The notes under the pieces were generated by a model. The model searched no databases, had not been told where the DNA came from, and saw nothing but the letters and a program-made list of their open reading frames with translations. Shown here piece by piece: positions 1-10,507 of a DNA stretch of 64,000 bases. Position numbers and translations under genes: made by a program. The stretch is from Entoloma clypeatum (lineage: Eukaryota; Basidiomycota; Agaricomycetes; Agaricales; Entolomataceae), in assembly GCA_963565915.1 (NCBI GenBank), contig OY751491.1:2976001-3040000 (forward strand), given 5' to 3'. Position 1 is the stretch's first letter; every line of letters starts with the position of its first letter.

Positions 1-1185
1 CTTGTGGGCCCTTCTGGAAAAGTGTGGAGGCACCGTAAAAGTGCGCGAGATGTGGTCTATCGACGCGCCAAATCATGGCGATGCGGCCATTTTGAATGAA
101 CACACGCTGAAGACCGGTTATGACCCAATATGTACGGGCTGACATCTGTTCTACTCATGCTCCTGCTCTAACCCTTAATTCACAGTTGGATGGGAGGAAT
201 ATGCTCGTTCCCTTCACACGTTCCTCACCGGCTTCGGTACAGGTGTTGACGTTGATTTCAGCACTCATCAGCTGGTAGGAATTGGCCATTCCATGGGTGC
301 AGTCAGTCTGTGGGTTCAAGCTGGGTTTCCTTCATCGCCCCTTTGTGATGAAATACATGTTACCTAGTGCGCTTTCCCTGGGATATTCTTCAAAGCTTAA
401 ATTCGCATCTTTCGTTTTTTGCGAGTTAATGGCTATGCATCAGAAGTATGCCGAAGGACCCGGCCATGCTCTAATCAACGGCGCCATCAAACGCAGAGAT
501 ATCTGGCCATCTAGAGAAGAGGCGTACAAGTCACTCAAGAGCAGACCTGCTTGGAAAGTATGGGATGACAGAGTTTTGAAGATTTTTGTGGTGCGTCCAT
601 CTCGTGTTGATTATCCAGTTGATCTTCCTAAAGTCGCGTGCCTTAGAATGAAGGCTTGCGGCCGCTCCCCACTTTAGCGTACCCCGACAAGACTCAAGGC
701 GTCACATTCAAATGCTCTCGCAGCCAAGAAACGGTTAGGTGCTGCGATGCAATTCTAATCACCACCTATCTAACGTTCGGGTTTAGGCATGCTATAGAGA
801 CCCTCTCGGCTTCTCTCGGGCATATAACCTGATCGGATCTCTTGCAAAGCGACTCCCAGTTCACTTGATCTATGGCGATATTCACGATTACCTGTCAGTC
901 ATTCTACACCCAGACATCAACAGTTTTTTCGAAAATATTTTGTAGCTCACTCGAGATCAAGGAGGATGTCGTGAATAGCGCTGTCGGAGGGGCACAGAAT
1001 TTGGCCTCCCTTTCCTTTGTCAAAGATGCTGGGCATCTTGTATGTTTGTTGTCTTTTGCCGACAGAATCTTGTGATTTCACTTTTTCACTTTCAGATAAT
1101 TCAGACGAATCCGACGCGTCTCGCACAGCATATTCATGATGCCTTGTCACTTGACAGCTCCCGAAAGTTGGTTGCGAAGCTATAG
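1..1185 (+). CDS. alpha/beta hydrolase-fold protein, 5' partial
   Basis: This is the 3' part of a spliced gene whose start lies left of the window. Exon pieces read in order: LWALLEKCGGTVKVREMWSI with the following APNHGDAA stretch (the strand/turn typical of fungal alpha/beta hydrolases), GWEEYARSLHTFLTGFGTG, then LVGIGHSMGA, whose GHSMG is the nucleophile elbow with the catalytic serine. Later exons give RRDIWPSREEAYKSLKSR, EGLRPLPTLAYPDKTQ, KRLPVHLIYGDIHDYL and finally VKDAGHLIIQTNP, where the histidine of GH is the likely catalytic base. The stop is the TAG at 1183-1185. At least four introns are needed. The segment after the elbow is hard to splice cleanly, so residues there are uncertain. 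The family includes lipases, esterases and epoxide-hydrolase-like enzymes. The substrate cannot be told from the sequence. Confidence 0.8.
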
Positions 1186-1417
1186 TTCCTTGTATACTTC
1201 AAACGTCAATTTCGATGACATGGGAGACAATACACACCTGGTCATTCCTTCAAAACTCATGTTATGAGCAAATTGCGGTCTGATATATATTGGTTGAGGT
1301 GACCTCGAACTCTATTAATAATGACCACAAACGTCATCGCACGCCATTCGTCCACCTTACCTTCACTATATCATAGGTGGAGTGTCAGGAGCTATCTGCC
1401 CATCTGTTTTTGTGGTC

Positions 1418-2870
1418 ATGGCAGCGGTAGCCGTCACCCAAGTTGCAGACATCCTCCAGAACTCTTTGCACATCTTCGAACCCGAACCCGAGCCCTTGAC
1501 CGTTTCCGAAAGTTCTCCAGAAGCTACGACTCAACCTGATATTAATTATCATCCTGACGAGGCGAAATGGAAGGCTCGAACAGCACGGAGATTGGCTGAA
1601 GATCCATCGCTGCCCTCGACATCCCTTCCTTCAGGATTTCCACTCAAAGTAGAATCGCCGCTAGTTTGGAGGGGCGATGATTGGAAGGACGAGAAGGAAT
1701 GGGTTTATGAGCTAAACTCTGACCAGCTCAAGGAGATTGATGATGCCCTTCGTCACTTTCAAAGCGAGTAAAACATGTCCTCCCGTGTAATAACAGACCA
1801 ACCCTCTCGACAGCCTTGAACAAACCTCGAGGCCACATCTCTCGATGGACCTTCCCCTTGCCTAACTTGGGCCCCATACTCACCTACCTCGCACAAGAAC
1901 TCCACACCGGCCGCGGTTTCTTTGTTCTGCGCGCCATCCCCGTCTCGTCCTACTCTCGCGAAGAAAACGCAATCGTCTACGCCGGCGTTTCCTCATATAT
2001 TGCCAATCTGCGTGGGGTGCAGGACGCACCCCATGGTGTTCTTGCTCACATCAAGGATCTCACGCAGACGCACCCGGCCAAGGTGATCGGCGCTCCAGCA
2101 TACACGACCGATAAGCAAGTGTTTCACACAGACGTCGGTGATATCGTTGCATTGTTTTCCCTCGAGACTGCTGCAGAAGGGGGCACATCTAGGATTAGCA
2201 GCACTGGGAACCTGTACAACGAGCTCGCTGAGACGAGGCCTGACTTAATCAGGACCCTCTCCGAGCCTTGGCCTTTCGACGGGCAAGTCTATCCTTTTCC
2301 CAGCAAACGTTGTGGGAGATTTACTTTTTACACTCACCACCAGGTTCGGTGGTACTCAGCCGTACACCTTGCGACCCATCTTGTACCACTATGACTCGAA
2401 TATCATCCTCCAATACGCCCGCCGGTCATTGACTGGCTTCCTCGGCCTGCCTCGCACCCCTGGCATTCCTCCCCTTACCGAGGCACAAAAAGAGGCCCTC
2501 GATACGCTCCATTTCCTCGGAGAGAAGTATGCCCTCGGTCTCAACTTCCAGAAAGGGGACATCCAGTATATCAACAACCTCGCCATCTTCCATGCACGAG
2601 ATGCTTTTATCGACACACCTGAGAAAACGTGAGGTCCCCTTTACGTCGTCGTTTTGGCGTACTTTGGAATTAAACATGTGTCGTAGTCGCCATCTGCTTC
2701 GCCTCTGGCTCCGCAACGAAGGCCTTGCATGGAAGACTCCCAGGGACCTTGAAGAAAATTGGAAGAGATTATACTACACTATTAGTGCTGATGAGCAGGT
2801 GTTCTCTCTGGAACCCTTCGTCAGGACGGGAGCCATTGGAGGGACGAAGCCTCGGGCAACCGCTTATTAA
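1418..2870 (+). CDS. TauD/TfdA-family Fe(II)/2-oxoglutarate-dependent dioxygenase
   Basis: Predicted non-heme iron, 2-oxoglutarate-dependent oxygenase. The ATG at 1418 opens MAAVAVTQVADIL. After a first intron the protein continues LNKPRGHISRWTFPLPNLGP, then GRGFFVLRAIP. The iron-binding HxD is HTD in VFHTDVGDIVALF at about 2127, followed by GGTSRISS. Two more introns (about 2287-2342 and 2631-2686) lead through PYTLRPILYHYDSNIILQY to RHLLRLWLRNE, which supplies the distal histidine and the 2-oxoglutarate-binding arginine. The stop is at 2868-2870. The first intron joins in frame only if the donor is GC (1764) and the acceptor is the AG at 1813. The GT donor 4 bp further in shifts the frame. 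Fungal members of this group often carry such an N-terminal extension. The substrate is unknown (sulfonates, gamma-butyrobetaine-like compounds and others occur in the family). Confidence 0.85.
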
Positions 2871-3119
2871 CAGGCTGTAAATGATATTACTTTGCCGTTT
2901 TTTGTCGGCGATTTGAGTGAGTACTCATTACACCCAAAGTCACAATTATGGCGTTCGGATTGTCTAAAATTGGTATCACGGTTGCGTGAGTATTGTTCGA
3001 AGGCTGAAGATTGGGACGATAAAGAAATGGGAAATCCAGAGTAATCGGGAGTCGCCCAGGAGCCCAAAAATATGTATGCACAAGAAAGTGATTGTCCACA
3101 AGTGCATAAGCCCCATGGG

Positions 3120-4472
3120 TCACTCCGCCTTCTTCGCCTCACGTTCTTCTCGAATCTGCCTCACATGATGTTGTTTCTTTTCCAAATCTGTGTAGGGTAT
3201 GGATGTGATGTATGAGCCCACTGGCATGGATAAGTCATGTGCATACATACCGTGAGCCCACATAGCCGCTCCGACGCGGTTTGAGACTGTAAAAACCAGT
3301 CCGATGACTGGTAAACCTTCCAAAAGTGCCGCAGTGAACCCGAAGACTACAGATGGATCATTTAGAATAGAAAATAGAATGGACACGGTAATGTGAGAAC
3401 ATACTGCGATAATCCCATTTCCGTTCTTCCATGAAGACAGCCACCTGAAATTCTGTCATTTTCTTAGATTCAAAATACTGATATATACACATGGATGATC
3501 AGCATAAGATGCCGTGTAGAAATTCACAAGGGAACATCCATACCTGCCGATGAAGATTCTGCGCAGTACGAAGAGCCTTGAACCACGCCGCGACAAGAAT
3601 CCCGACGAAAGGGTAAAAGCTGAATGGGATAAGGAGAACTGTCCAAATACATGTTTGTTCTTGAGCGAACCAAATTCGTAAAATTCATGGCAAAGCATAC
3701 GCACGTCTGACGATAGAAAACCCGACCGGACCCCTCATCAACTTCTTGACGAACCGATGCCAAGGCGTGCCCAAGTCCACGACGGGCGGGACATCCCACT
3801 CCTCGACATATGGCTGCCAGAACTCCGGCCCCTTCCCTCGTGACGCGAGTGTATGCGCCCATGCTCGTTCACGGGCGATGCGGATATTTCGGGAAAGGAA
3901 GAAGCGCAAAATGTAGGTCACTTGGGAGCCAAGAAAGAGAACTGCTGCATCTGTTTATTTTGGGTGAAAACATGGTGAAACTCAGAGGTAGAAAAGGACG
4001 AACATGTGGGTAACGAAAACGGAACGTTGAAGCCAAACAGCGTATCATTGGAGAGACCTGTGATGCGCGGCGACCTACACGTATGTTGACCAAGGTGAAC
4101 AGCGTATTATTTGTTTCAATAGCCACGCTCACTTGGCGAGGAAAACCTGAATGAACTTTCGTTGGATGTTGAAAGTTAGGAGAGCCTGTGTGCAACATCC
4201 GCAGTCAATAATTATCCAAATAGGTTGAACACATTTACCCAGATAGCCCCTACGATTGCTCCACGCTGCGTGGCGTGTTTGCACTTGTCCCAGGCCGGGC
4301 CGTACAGGACTTTGTTGGTCAGGAGTCGGTAGGCACCAACAATGATATAGGTCGGCGAATAACGGAGACGAAGAGTTGCTCTCAAGAGATGTGGTGGGAC
4401 CTGTTCATTGGAAGACAGAGAGGACCGACGCTCAAATAGACTGTCATGAGCTTCGGGTCCACTCGCTGACAT
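3120..4472 (-). CDS. EI24/RRT8(LDS)-like multi-pass membrane protein
   Basis: Spliced gene on the minus strand starting at the ATG at 4472 (MSASGPEAHDSLFERRSSL). Exons read in order: RYSPTYIIVGAYRLLTNKVL, NIQRKFIQVFLA, GLSNDTLFGFNVPFSLPT, then AAVLFLGSQVTYILRFFLSR leading into GKGPEFWQPYVEEW, LLIPFSFYPFVGILVAAWFK, FESKKMTEFQVAVFMEERK, FGFTAALLEGLPVIGLVFTV leading into SNRVGAAMWAH, and DLEKKQHHVRQIREEREAK. Three to four hydrophobic segments are visible and the C-terminus is charged. The layout and the late helix next to SNRVGAAMWAHDLE resemble fungal proteins with an EI24-like domain, which include the yeast outer spore wall/lipid droplet proteins RRT8/LDS. That assignment is from memory of the family pattern and is moderate. 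A role in membranes or lipid droplets is inference. Confidence 0.6.
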
Positions 4473-4655
4473 TTCAACGATTGATTGTGAGGTGTAGTAC
4501 TGGTGTAGTCGTGAGCCGGATAAATTGAAATCCACGTGAAATATATAAAAATGAACTGCTTGTCATGAAGAAGGAACAAAAGTCATAACGAACACGGGGA
4601 GGAATATGAGATGCGAAAAGACACATTCATTGTATAGGTGAACAGTATGCTTCCC

Positions 4656-6840
4656 TTACATGTACCCGTCCGAGTCTGGATTACTTATCGCATAATTCAC
4701 CCCACCCACATTCCCACCAGATGTACTCGACGGCGATGAGTTTCCAGACATCGATCCTGCGCCTCCATACACTCTCTCGTGGCTCAAATCCAATCCCAGC
4801 TTCATAGCCCCGATCCCCAAGTTAGGTGTGCTCATGGTCATCGAGTAAGGCCCCATGTATCCAAACATCCTCATGGCAGGCGGAAACTGATAAGACGACG
4901 GAGGTGGCGGCTCCTGACTAGCAGAGGACCGTGAAGAGGTGGATGATGACCGACTACGCGAGAGTTGGGGTATGGCAAGATACCCCAGATTCGTGCCTAT
5001 TGGAATTGCTGTGTGGTTTGCAGACTGACTCCGGGCTGCTCCATTTTCAGTGAGATCCACAGCAGGATCGTAAGACAGGGCCCTTGGGATCGCTACACGC
5101 CCAGCGTCTAGCAGTAGCGAACTGTTATTTTGTAAAGCGTTTTCCTGCGGGTAGTGTTGCAGTGGTGTGTTCCGTTCCCCGTAAGCTGCATTATCAGCAT
5201 CTTGGCTTAGAGCCATAGCGGTAGGGAATGTTGGAAATAACATCTCATTCCTGCAATCGTAGCCGGTTTCATTGTCCAGATCGCATGCACACTCCTCCGG
5301 CATACATTTACACAACACTCCACAGCATGGTTGAACGACGTAACCTTCACCCACCCGAGTGGACTCCATCACTGGCGGCAGGTACCCTTCCCACTCTTGC
5401 TGGGGCTGCTGATGTCCGATCAGCTTAGGTTCAGGTGTCGATATCCCCGAGGATGGAGGAGGAAGTGAAGAGACTTGTCGTATCCAATCGTCAATTGACA
5501 CCGCATCGTGAGCATCGTATATTGACAATGACGTATCAGGGGGCAGAGAGACGGGTAGCGACAGGATCGTGCAGTCTATACAGGATGTGCATACACCTGG
5601 TTTTGTGCAGGACGAGAAGGCAGACAGTGACGATGCCGCGTTGGCCTCGTTGTGTTCACTACAACCCGGGCAAGTACAACTTTCGCCACAGTTGCAAGTC
5701 GATGGAAAAGGTATAGAAGGCTCGGAAAGGTTGGAGCTGTTTGGAAGAATCCAGGTAGAAAGGGCTACATCACTGTCTTCCAAGCCCTGAAGATGATCGC
5801 GGAAAATTTGCTCCACGGTTGGAACGAGGTTCTGTGTCGAGGACACTGCGTAGGGATAATTTGGAATGGGGAGATTACTGGGATGTTGAGGTTGATGTTG
5901 GGCTTGGGGTTGAGCGTCATCCGAGAACGCCTGTTCATGAGTGTACTCATAAGCTCTGCTGTATGGGCTAAAGAGTAAATTTTCATGCGAGTGATGACGA
6001 TTGTGTCCATGAGCGATGCCTGATGAGGGGTCGTGAGATGATCCAGCGTCGAACTGATTATGGAGGGATGACGGGCGTGGAAGGACAGGCCTTAGCTCCG
6101 CGAGGCGGGCTAAGATATGGGACGGAGTGCGAATGTCATGTAAAGAGCCAGAAGGATCGGGGAGCTGCTGGGGAGAAGGGCCGCCAGAATCCTTCTTCTT
6201 TCTGATCTTGGGAGCGGTTTTTCTGGGAGTACAACAGTCGCAGGAAGCCCCTGATTTGCATCCGCAATCAGTCTTTCTTCCTGGGTTTTGATCAGCATTG
6301 CTGAGGACAAGAAAGGTCGGGTAGCGAAGGCTGCATACCACTACCATTTTCGGAATCAGAAGAGGCACCTTCTGATGATGTGAAAGCGACCCGCGCTCCC
6401 AGGGCTTCGGGCAAGCCGAGGGGAAACGCGGCGCTCCCAGTAATCTTTGCGTGCCCTATACAAAGGAGCATTCTTATGGCTAAGCTAAGAGCGCAAGGAA
6501 TGGGCAGTGGCGAGACACACCTTTCTTGGTGGTTGGGGGCTGTTCTTCCTTGCCTTCACAGTTGCATTTAACATGGACTTGTTTAGTTTTTCGTAATTCT
6601 CTGCAGTGATCACATTGTGTGACGGGGCGACCCTTCTTCTTAATCTCGAAGAGAGGGCGGTCTGTGTGGCGACACGTAGATGACCTGTGGCCTTTTATGC
6701 AAGTCTCGCTGTGAGGAAGATACGATGAACAAAGGCTGGGCATGAATAGGTAGCGTCTTACCATGCATATTTGTTGCCGTTGACGAGAACCTAGAGGGAC
6801 TGAGCTCGATGAAATTTTGTTGTGCATGGTCACATACCAT
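4656..6840 (-). CDS. copper-fist DNA-binding transcription factor (Ace1/Mac1/Cuf1 type)
   Basis: Copper-sensing regulator. The N-terminal copper fist reads MVLVNGNKYACETCIKGHRS, then CRHTDRPLFEIKKKGRPV and CDHCRELRKTKQVHVKC, giving the Zn/Cu cysteine set and the KKKGRP minor-groove motif. Proposed exons: 6838-6840 (only ATG), 6762-6790, 6521-6708, 6339-6455 and 4656-6280. All joins are GT-AG and keep frame. The middle holds CxC clusters (TDCGCKSGASCDCC; STCNCGESCTCPGCSEH) and a later cluster CCGVLCKCMPEECACD, as in the copper-responsive regions of Cuf1/Mac1-type factors. The rest is Ser/Pro/Gln-rich. The protein ends NPDSDGYM at 4656. In yeasts such factors either activate copper uptake genes in scarcity (Mac1/Cuf1) or detoxification genes in excess (Ace1). 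Which applies here is not visible. Confidence 0.93.
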
Positions 6841-7527
6841 GATGAAGCTTGATAGAGGACGCTGTGGGCCGTGACCCTGCCAGCGAGGTGGCCAGCGAGT
6901 GTTATTGGGGAAGGGCGTGGCGGGGGATCATCTATAAAAGCTGGTGGTTATCTGGGCCTCACTCGTGCGTCCGGCTAGCCCTTATGTGCGCACTGACCAT
7001 GCACCGCTTCACCAAATATTGACAAATAGCTGATCTGAGGCACGTTTGCAGTTCACCTGCAGCTCTCGTGGGCACATCGTCGTTTCCTTGTTGCCATTTC
7101 TCTCCCGCGCCGCTGTCACGACCTCCAGGTCATAAGGTTGTCTCCGTGTATCCGCAGCACAACACTGCAGCGGTCAATTCGCCCCATCTATCCACCTACG
7201 TCATGGCTCCAAAAGATACAGGTACCATACAAACGCCCACGTCTCGCTAGTACTCTTGCCTTATCTTTTCGCACGTTTGACAAGTCACCAGTGCCCAAGG
7301 GCGATGTGCGCGTATTCATGTCATCGACCGCGATCCATATCCAAGTCGCCTTGTGTATGTAGCTCGCTTCATCCCGGAGTGCGGCCCGACAACATAATCA
7401 ATTTGAAAATATATAAAAAGAATGTGGGGTAGTCACGGAGCTCACCCGAGTTTGTCAAAAAGGAACTACTCATACATTTTTATCCATGGCCATTATTAAT
7501 TATTTTTATCTAAAAGCAACATCCTTA
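6841..7527. promoter_or_regulatory. intergenic: copper-fist gene upstream region with a possible plus-strand core promoter
   Basis: The interval lies between the start of the copper-fist gene and the 3' end of the aminotransferase gene, so it must hold the copper-fist promoter (minus direction). On the plus strand there is a well-formed core promoter-like arrangement: ATTGG (inverted CCAAT) at 6904-6908 and TATAAAA at 6933-6939. These are followed by CT-rich sequence and an ATG at 7203 that opens only 15 codons (MAPKDTGTIQTPTSR), with a GT four bases into the next codon that could be a splice donor. No recognisable product emerges in any frame, so this may be a small unannotated gene, a non-coding transcript, or chance. 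Confidence 0.3.
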
Positions 7528-9152
7528 TCATGTTCGGTACTTGTCCACAAATTCTTCGTGGAAGTTCTCCAGTTTACCGACATACTCTTCCACGCCAGGA
7601 CACAAACATGTCAACCGATAATGCCACTCTCCCTCCTTCTGTCCAAACCCGCTTCCAGGAACAACACAGATCCCCGTTCTGTCCAATAATGCCAATGCAT
7701 AGAATGCATCTGGTTCCTTCCCCGCATCCCGTGCAGCCTGAATGGCGCCATCAGGCAGCTTCACTCTGGGGAAAAGATACATCGCCCCTGGCGAATCGAT
7801 ACATGACACCCCAGGCAACGCATTCAACCTCCGTGCCATCGTGGCTGTCCGACTGGCAAGCGACTGATGTATCGTGTCCGTTTCTTTCTTGTACAGCTCG
7901 TGACTCTCATCGCCCGGCTGGGGCGGCCGCACCATCGAGTCGACACCAATCTGCCCGGATATGGGTGGGCACAGGCCGACAGAGACCATTTTGTATATCA
8001 GCGCGATGATCTCCTCGGAGATGTTGTAACACTCAAAGTACCCGCCCCTCCGTCCGCATTCGCCGTTTATGCCCTTGGATATCGAATGGAATGACACGAG
8101 GGGGACGGGCGACTGTGCGTCTGCGACAACCTTCTTAAAAGACGTGAATGGGTGCTCGGCACGCTTGTGGAGGTTGTTTTGGTAAACCTCATCGGCCAGG
8201 AGGACGAGGCTGTACTTCTCGCAAAGTTCTACGAGTTTGGCCTGTGTCGGCTCGTCGAGGAGCGCACCCGTGGGGTTGCCGGGGTTGATGATGACGAGGG
8301 CCTTGGGGAGAACACCGGCGCGATGTGCGGACTCGAGGGCAGCTTCGATGGATGCAACGGAGGTGGACCAGCCGGAAGACTCGTCGAGATGATATGGGAT
8401 TGCGATACCTTGGTATTGGGCGAGCGTGGCAGTGTAAAGGGGGTATTGCGGGATGGGGATGAGGATCCCGGATTTGGGTGATGAGATGAGCATGGAGATG
8501 AGCAATGCAACGCCTGAGGAGGCGCCCGCTGTAAGAAAGATGTGGCCGGGGTTCGCGGGGTATCCGTCGCGTGCTGATGGGTGGGTACGTGGCCACGTCA
8601 GATGGGTCCGGGGGAGTACGAGAGAGAGAGGCCTTACCTTCAATGAACTTGGCGACATTTTTACGAATGAAGGGTATACCCTGGCTGTGGGAATATGCAC
8701 CGATGGAGCCAATCTCCTCTTGCAGCTCTTTGGCTCGAGCAATAACGTCGTTGGGGAACACTCCGGGAGCCAACTCAGCCAAAGCAGGCCATTCCATAAG
8801 GGCAGCGACCTAACGTCAAAGATTTAAGAGAGAGAGGTATGTGAACGGTACTGGGGGGAACACGAACTTGTCTCGTGAAGGTAATGGGAGGTTGGTCCAG
8901 GCCCTTTTGCTGCGGGTTTCCGATGTTGGATGAGATGACCTTGTCGAAAGGCAGGCCGTTGCCCTCTGCTTTCAGTCCTTCTCTCAGCTCCTCAGCCTTG
9001 ATTGCGAGCTCGCCACGAACGGCATATTGGACCTTCGATATGGCGGGATTGAGGGATTCTACGTTGAGAGGACGCATGTTGGTGGAACTGGAGAGTGGGC
9101 GTGAGATGATCGATGAGATAGAAGAAAGACGAAACAATGATGGCCTAATCAT
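7528..9152 (-). CDS. alanine aminotransferase (class I/II, PLP-dependent), probably mitochondrial/cytosolic
   Basis: Catalyses alanine + 2-oxoglutarate to pyruvate + glutamate. Exon 1 encodes NVESLNPAISKVQYAVRGE, GLPFDKVISSNIGNPQQKG and a short ITFTRQ. Exon 2 carries EWPALAELAPGVFPNDVIAR and AYSHSQGIPFIRKNVAKFI. The long last exon has IFLTAGASSGVALLI, VIINPGNPTGALL, LLADEVYQNN, the PLP-lysine region SFHSISKGINGECGRRGG, and ends in RLTCLCPGVEEYV... These are the hallmarks of ALT rather than of aspartate or aromatic aminotransferases. The ATG at 9152 gives a presequence-like leader, MIRPSLFRLSSISSIISRPL (basic, Ser-rich, no acids). An internal ATG at 9077 (MRPLNVESLNP) would give a leaderless form. 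A further ATG at 9203 is in frame but overlaps the divergent EMC8 start. Two introns. Confidence 0.92.
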
Positions 9153-9201
9153 AAGTAGACGAGAGACGAGTAGAATCACGTCACGCGAAATTTTCAAGAC
9201 C

Positions 9202-10034
9202 ATGTCGTCCGACTATCTTCTGTCTGCCCCAGCTTACTTCAAAGTCTTCTTCCATGCCGCCAAACATCCACACAAACCCGTCAACGGTGTTCTTCTCGGA
9301 AAATCATCCGCTGCGGGCAATGTCACCATCGACGACGCAATACCACTTCTGCATCACTGGACAAGTTTGAGCCCCATGATGGAGATCGGTCTCGACCTCG
9401 TGAGATCCTCTTCACTTCCTCAATCTCCGTCACCTCAAAACGGACTCATCGAGCAAGGCAGGACAATACGCGAATTCTGTCGGCCTCCAACTCGTAGGAT
9501 ACTACCAAGCAAGCGACAGGTTAAAAGATACCGCCCTGGTGCCGGTCGGGGAGAAGGTGGCAGGGAAGATCAAAGCAAGGTTCCCCGGTGCGGTAGCCTT
9601 TGTGGTTCGTCCCCTTTTCGTTCTTGGTCTATCTGAACAGCGGATGACTTTGTGAAAGATTGAGGGAGACAAATTAGGGACTGATGAAGCGGCCTTAATC
9701 GTGTGTTATTCCTGGTCCCCTTCGCCTTTCCATTTTTTGACTTCTGTTCCAATCTAGCCGTACACGTCGACATCATCTACATCGTCGTGGCGTCGGTGTG
9801 CCGAAGACGGGGCGGCTTTCACCAAAAATTCGCGATTCAGACTCGTATCCGACGACCTCCCTCGACGAGCCTTGGCATTGGTGCGCGACGAGCACCTACA
9901 TCAGAAATTTGGAGATTTTGATGACCATCTGGAGGATGTTTCCATTGGTATGCGTCGTTGTTGATCATGAGTCTCTGACCACATATTCATCAGATTGGCT
10001 GCGTAACAAGAACTGTCTACCTAAAGAATTGTAA
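9202..10034 (+). CDS. EMC8: ER membrane protein complex subunit 8/9 (UPF0172, MPN-like)
   Basis: Subunit of the EMC, which inserts tail-anchored and multi-pass proteins into the ER membrane. Exon 1 (9202-9399) reads MSSDYLLSAPAYFKVFFHAA then KPVNGVLLGKSS and DAIPLLHHWTSLSPMMEIGL, the N-terminal pattern of EMC8/9. Exon 2 gives GQYANSVGLQLVGYYQASDR and VGEKVAGKIKARFPGAVAFV. Later exons give DEAALI, RFRLVSDDLPRRALALVRDE, GDFDDHLEDVSI and the terminal DWLRNKNCLPKEL. Like other EMC8/9 proteins it has an MPN-type fold without the JAMM metal-binding residues. It is transcribed divergently from the alanine aminotransferase gene, with start codons only about 50 bp apart. Vertebrates have two paralogues; fungi generally have one. 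Confidence 0.9.
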
Positions 10035-10310
10035 ATTGTATAGGACCCCATAATAACAACCCCGTCAAGCCATCTATCACAGACATGAAGGAACCTCTGT
10101 GTCGACGCCAAGTGTCCCCTTGTTCCACCGTTTGAAAAATAATTCAAGCGCACAAATCATTTCTTTGAACCTGTGGTTTACCAAATGCCCAACTGATCTG
10201 TTTTTTTTTTAATATAAAAAAATATATGTATATATATAGAAAAAAAACAAGTCTGGAGCTGAACACAGTCCGGTTTGTCATGGTGTTACATTTCAGGACT
10301 TAACTATGTG
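10035..10310. other. intergenic, AT-rich tract before tRNA-Asn
   Basis: This is the 3' flank of the EMC8 gene. At 10201-10250 lies a run of T followed by alternating A/T and a run of A, almost free of G and C. It could fold on itself or act as a poly(dA:dT) nucleosome-free tract upstream of the tRNA gene. No coding potential seen. Confidence 0.4.
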
Positions 10311-10395
10311 TGTCCCGTGGCTTAGTTGGTTACGGCGTCCGACTGTTAATACTCTTGCCATCGGAAGATCGAGAGTTCAAGTCTCTCCGGGACAG
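10311..10395 (+). tRNA. tRNA-Asn(GTT) with an 11-nt intron
   Basis: All four arms can be drawn. The acceptor stem is TGTCCCG (10311-10317) with CGGGACA (10388-10394), and the discriminator is G (10395). The anticodon stem is TCCGA (10338-10342) with TCGGA (10361-10365). The anticodon GTT is at 10345-10347. The T arm is GAGAG/TTCAAGT/CTCTC. The anticodon stem closes only if an 11-nt intron at 10349-10359 is removed, which places it at the canonical position between nucleotides 37 and 38. The mature length is 74 nt. The box B-like sequence GAGTTCAAGTC is internal. Confidence 0.95.
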
Positions 10396-10397
10396 TA

Positions 10398-10403
10398 TTT
10401 TTT
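10398..10403 (+). terminator. RNA polymerase III terminator (T6) of tRNA-Asn
   Basis: A run of six T starts three bases after the tRNA discriminator base, the usual Pol III stop signal. Confidence 0.85.
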
Positions 10404-10507
10404 ATATATCTGGGTCATAACAGTTAAAAGGTGTGTATTCCTGCATTATCAGACAAAGACGTAACCTCAAAAATCTGCTGTGCTCGCAAGGTGATAACCT
10501 GGGATTG

